From Ariolimax columbianus (Eukaryota > Mollusca > Gastropoda > Stylommatophora > Arionidae), in NCBI GenBank assembly GCA_036924085.1, contig JAVGWX010000013.1:60790390-60854389 (forward strand): a DNA stretch of 64,000 bases, read 5' to 3'. The position numbers and the translations under genes are program-made. Below the pieces are notes generated by a model, which was not told where the DNA came from, did not search any database, and saw nothing but the letters and a program-made list of their open reading frames with translations. Positions 62,061-64,000 of the stretch are shown here, one piece after another (the first letter of the stretch is position 1; the number at the start of each line of letters is the position of its first letter).

Positions 62061-62224
62061 CTATAATTAAAACAAGAAGAATGAGAGGAGTCAGCAGGAA
62101 ATGTTATTTAGATACAATGGATTCAAGGCCAAAGGCAAACCATGATAAAAAAAATATCTGAGATGTGCATGGGGTACACAGTCTGGCTCGCTCTAGAGAT
62201 CTCTTCATGACCTGACGCTAAAAG

Positions 62225-62300
62225 GTATAACAGAAAAAAACAACAAGAAAGAAAGAAAAGAAAGAAGAAGAATAAGAATGTAAAGAAAGTCATGAATATT
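62225..62300. repeat. A/AAG-rich low-complexity tract
   Basis: AACAACAAGAAAGAAAGAAA and AGAAGAAGAATAAGAATG. Possibly the decayed tail of the LINE on its right. Confidence 0.7.
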
Positions 62301-62329
62301 GAAGATGTGAACATGACCCTCGCACGATG

Positions 62330-62720
62330 TAAATAAATACGCTATTTCTCTATTTGTCACTATCTTTATCAGTTCATTCTGTGACCTCTCAAATTCGTTG
62401 GGACACCCCTGCTGATATCGCCCCAATCCTGTGCCCCTCCCCCTAATGCCATATGTGTCTGTGGATGCTTTTTTGTGCCTCCTCGGATCGTAAGTTAGTC
62501 CATTCATAGATGTTGTCTTCCCATCGTTTTCTCGAACGTCTCTGCTCTCGCTTGCCTTATACTGTGCCCTGCAGTATGCTATTTGCAAGGCCCTTGTGCC
62601 TTGAGACATGGCCATACCAAATCAATTTTCATCTTTAAATCGCTGAGGAGGCCATCGTTTTGTGATGCCCATCTCCCCTCCAAGTCGTGGGCCTAAATCG
62701 TACCTGGAGGAGCCTATCCC
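62330..62720 (-). mobile_element. RTE-like LINE C-terminal fragment
   Basis: Minus: GHVSRHKGLANSI-like start, QIAYCRAQYKASESRDVREN, DGKTTSMNGLTYDPRRHKKA and STDTYGIRGRGTGLGRYQQG. Fits 'R--E-W-DNI-EWT-L---EA---A-DR--W' in broken frames. Confidence 0.68.
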
Positions 62721-63160
62721 TGCCAGGTTAGCCATATCCTCGTTATCCTATGACCGCATATTCGTCCAGTCTGCACCCCCGTGGAGGTGAAGTTGACATA
62801 TGTGCCCACTTTACCGGCAGCCTTTCCTTTTCACCCCTTCAAAGAGGCGCTAGTCGACCCCAACACCAGTTTGTAGTTAGGTATCAGTTAGATATAATTC
62901 TATATTTTTACTTGAGTTTTTCTTTGTCTTTGATTGCAATGAAATCTTTGTTGTCTTAACTTAAGTAGTTTTTGTACTGTGCTCTTCTATAAACAGACTC
63001 ATACTTATTTATACTATTATGTGTGCGTTTAAATGCAGCATAATATACAAGGACAAGTCAATAAATAGATCACAAAAGGGAATTTTTAAAAATTTAATGA
63101 GATATGAACTTGAAAGCCATTTATTATTACATTACATCATTACATTGTACCGACATGCTT
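62721..63160. other. intronic sequence, unassigned
   Basis: No repeat or exon recognised. I looked here for the missing upstream AAA4 exon and did not find it. Confidence 0.4.
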
Positions 63161-63162
63161 TC

Positions 63163-63190
63163 CCCCCCCCCCCCCTCCCCAAAAAAAAAA
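63163..63190. repeat. poly-C / poly-A run
   Basis: A run of 14 C, then TCCCC and 10 A. Simple sequence immediately before a SINE-B head. Confidence 0.9.
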
Positions 63191-63599
63191 TCAACAGGGG
63201 AAATCAGTGGTCTAGAGGTAAGGTGTCCGCCTCGGGTGCCGGATGTCGCGGGTTAGAATCACATGGATCTTCTGGTAAAAATTCCCCTGATCTTTGGGTA
63301 GTGAGATTGGACTCTCATGTTCAGTGTTGTAAAAAAATGTCTTCGCAGTTGGAAATCGAAAAGAGTGGGCTTAACGACAAAATTCAAGTTAAAAATGTAC
63401 CCAAGTTATGTGTACCTTTCTCCAGGTGGATTGTTAAGAACAGCTATAGATGGTGTCTAACTAGATGCAGGTCTACTTAGCTCTAGTGTTTGAGTCTATT
63501 AAGATAGACTTACACATTGGTTAAACCACCCTCCAATGAACTGGTTGTATACAGACCCTGCAGTCTTCTAAACCAGTATAAACATTAACTTAAGTTAAA
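63190..63599 (+). mobile_element. SINE-B, full length
   Basis: tRNA-like head GTGGTCTAGAGGTAAGGTGT with B box CGGGTTAGAATCAC; body GATCTTTGGGTAGTGAGATT, AAGAGTGGGCTTAACGACAA, AACAGCTATAGATGGTGTCT and GTTTGAGTCTATTAAGATAG; 3' end AACTGGTTGTATACAGACCC, CAGTCTTCTAAACCAGTATA and a short TTAAG tail. The last 65 bp are the CR1-T 3' terminus. Confidence 0.92.
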
Positions 63600-64000
63600 C
63601 ATGCTGTTCTTTGATTGTACACTCTGTGAGCACGCATGCCATTTTACTTCTGAGCTGTGTATGTGCGTGCAACACTTAGCGTTTTTCTGCCTATGGCAAT
63701 CATACAGATTGATGTTGTTGTCACCTAATGACACCTTTGGAAACTGCAAACTATATTTTTCAGCAATCCCATATCAGTTTGTGACCTACTAACTGACTTG
63801 CCCCTATATTGTACAGAGAACTGTAATGCAAATGTATAATTATTACAGGTATGAAAATAAGAAGAAGAAATATTGGACAAAAAAACTAAATTAAAACAAA
63901 AAAGAAGAGACCATGTATGGGCATTTATAAATGGTTTTCAAGTTTCTCATAATTTTCTTTAAATTTGCCATTTGTGACCTATTTACTGACTTGCCCTTAT
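63600..64000. other. intronic sequence with one spaced direct repeat
   Basis: TTTGTGACCTACTAACTGAC at 63778 recurs as TTTGTGACCTATTTACTGAC at 63971, each followed by TTGCCC. Otherwise unassigned; the upstream AAA4 exon is not visible. Confidence 0.5.

Noticed and set aside
61012..61813. 253-codon ORFs on both strands
   Set aside because: 42 bp minisatellite; 14-residue periodic peptide on both strands is a consequence of unit length divisible by three.
62061..64000. Upstream AAA4 exon with Walker motifs
   Set aside because: Searched by eye on minus for the segment preceding ESFLEDIN; nothing convincing, so it probably lies beyond 64000.

Overview
This is a piece of an animal nuclear genome. 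Spliced GT-AG exons, long introns, tRNA-derived SINEs, non-LTR retrotransposons, mariner transposons and dense minisatellites all point that way, and nothing prokaryotic is present. The 18S rRNA-like segment has metazoan sequence, and its variable region looks molluscan (gastropod-like) to me. That placement is from memory and was not computed.

The whole window lies inside one gene read on the minus strand, an axonemal dynein heavy chain that I recognise as DNAH14-type. I could place 19 consecutive internal exons between 62060 (5') and 1269 (3'). All have GT donors and AG acceptors and all phases agree. Together they make 2763 nt, or 921 codons, running from late AAA4 through stalk coiled coil 1, the microtubule-binding domain, stalk coiled coil 2, AAA5 and the strut into AAA6. 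The gene runs off both ends: the tail, AAA1-3 and the AAA4 Walker motifs lie beyond 64000, and the rest of AAA6 and the C-terminal domain lie before position 1. Exons are about 4% of the window. No other convincing protein gene was found.

The introns (about 1.2 to 6.0 kb) are packed with repeats. I use these local names. CR1-T: a CR1-like LINE ending in (TTAAG)n. RTE-like LINEs: several families with APE endonuclease or RT fragments. LINE-G: a LINE whose C-terminal CxCG-type segment is followed by a GAA-rich tail. SINE-A: about 254 bp, tRNA-like head, poly-A tail. SINE-B: tRNA-like head with a CR1-T 3' end. SINE-C: about 265 bp with a TACTTTACTTTA-like tail. SINE-D: Ser/Leu-tRNA-like head. 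GAA-element: about 360 bp with a (GAA)n tail. AAC-element: about 340 bp with an (AAC)n tail. Mariner (D34D) copies are at 21.2, 22.3, 38.4-39.9 and 59.4-60.3 kb. At least 12 minisatellites with 20-67 bp units sit in the introns, several touching splice sites. Target-site duplications date many nested insertions.

Layout. 1-6.5 kb: AAA6 exon, then a CR1-T copy split by a 2.8 kb ribosomal-DNA chimera (5' ETS + 18S 5' two-thirds + 28S 3' end). 6.5-15 kb: AAA6/strut exons and a 3 kb degenerate LINE. 15-31 kb: strut and AAA5 exons among SINEs, AAC-elements and minisatellites. 31-49 kb: stalk and microtubule-binding-domain exons, a mariner with a nested LINE, and 33, 41 and 20/21 bp arrays. 49-62 kb: an RNase H-bearing LINE carrying two nested insertions, RT fragments, stalk-base and AAA4 exons, and 45, 5 and 42 bp arrays. 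62-64 kb: a LINE end and a complete SINE-B.

The most unusual object is the rDNA chimera at 2153-4954. It sits at the centre of a palindrome in the CR1-T tail, is flanked by a 7 bp direct repeat, and contains a tandemly duplicated 18S::28S junction.
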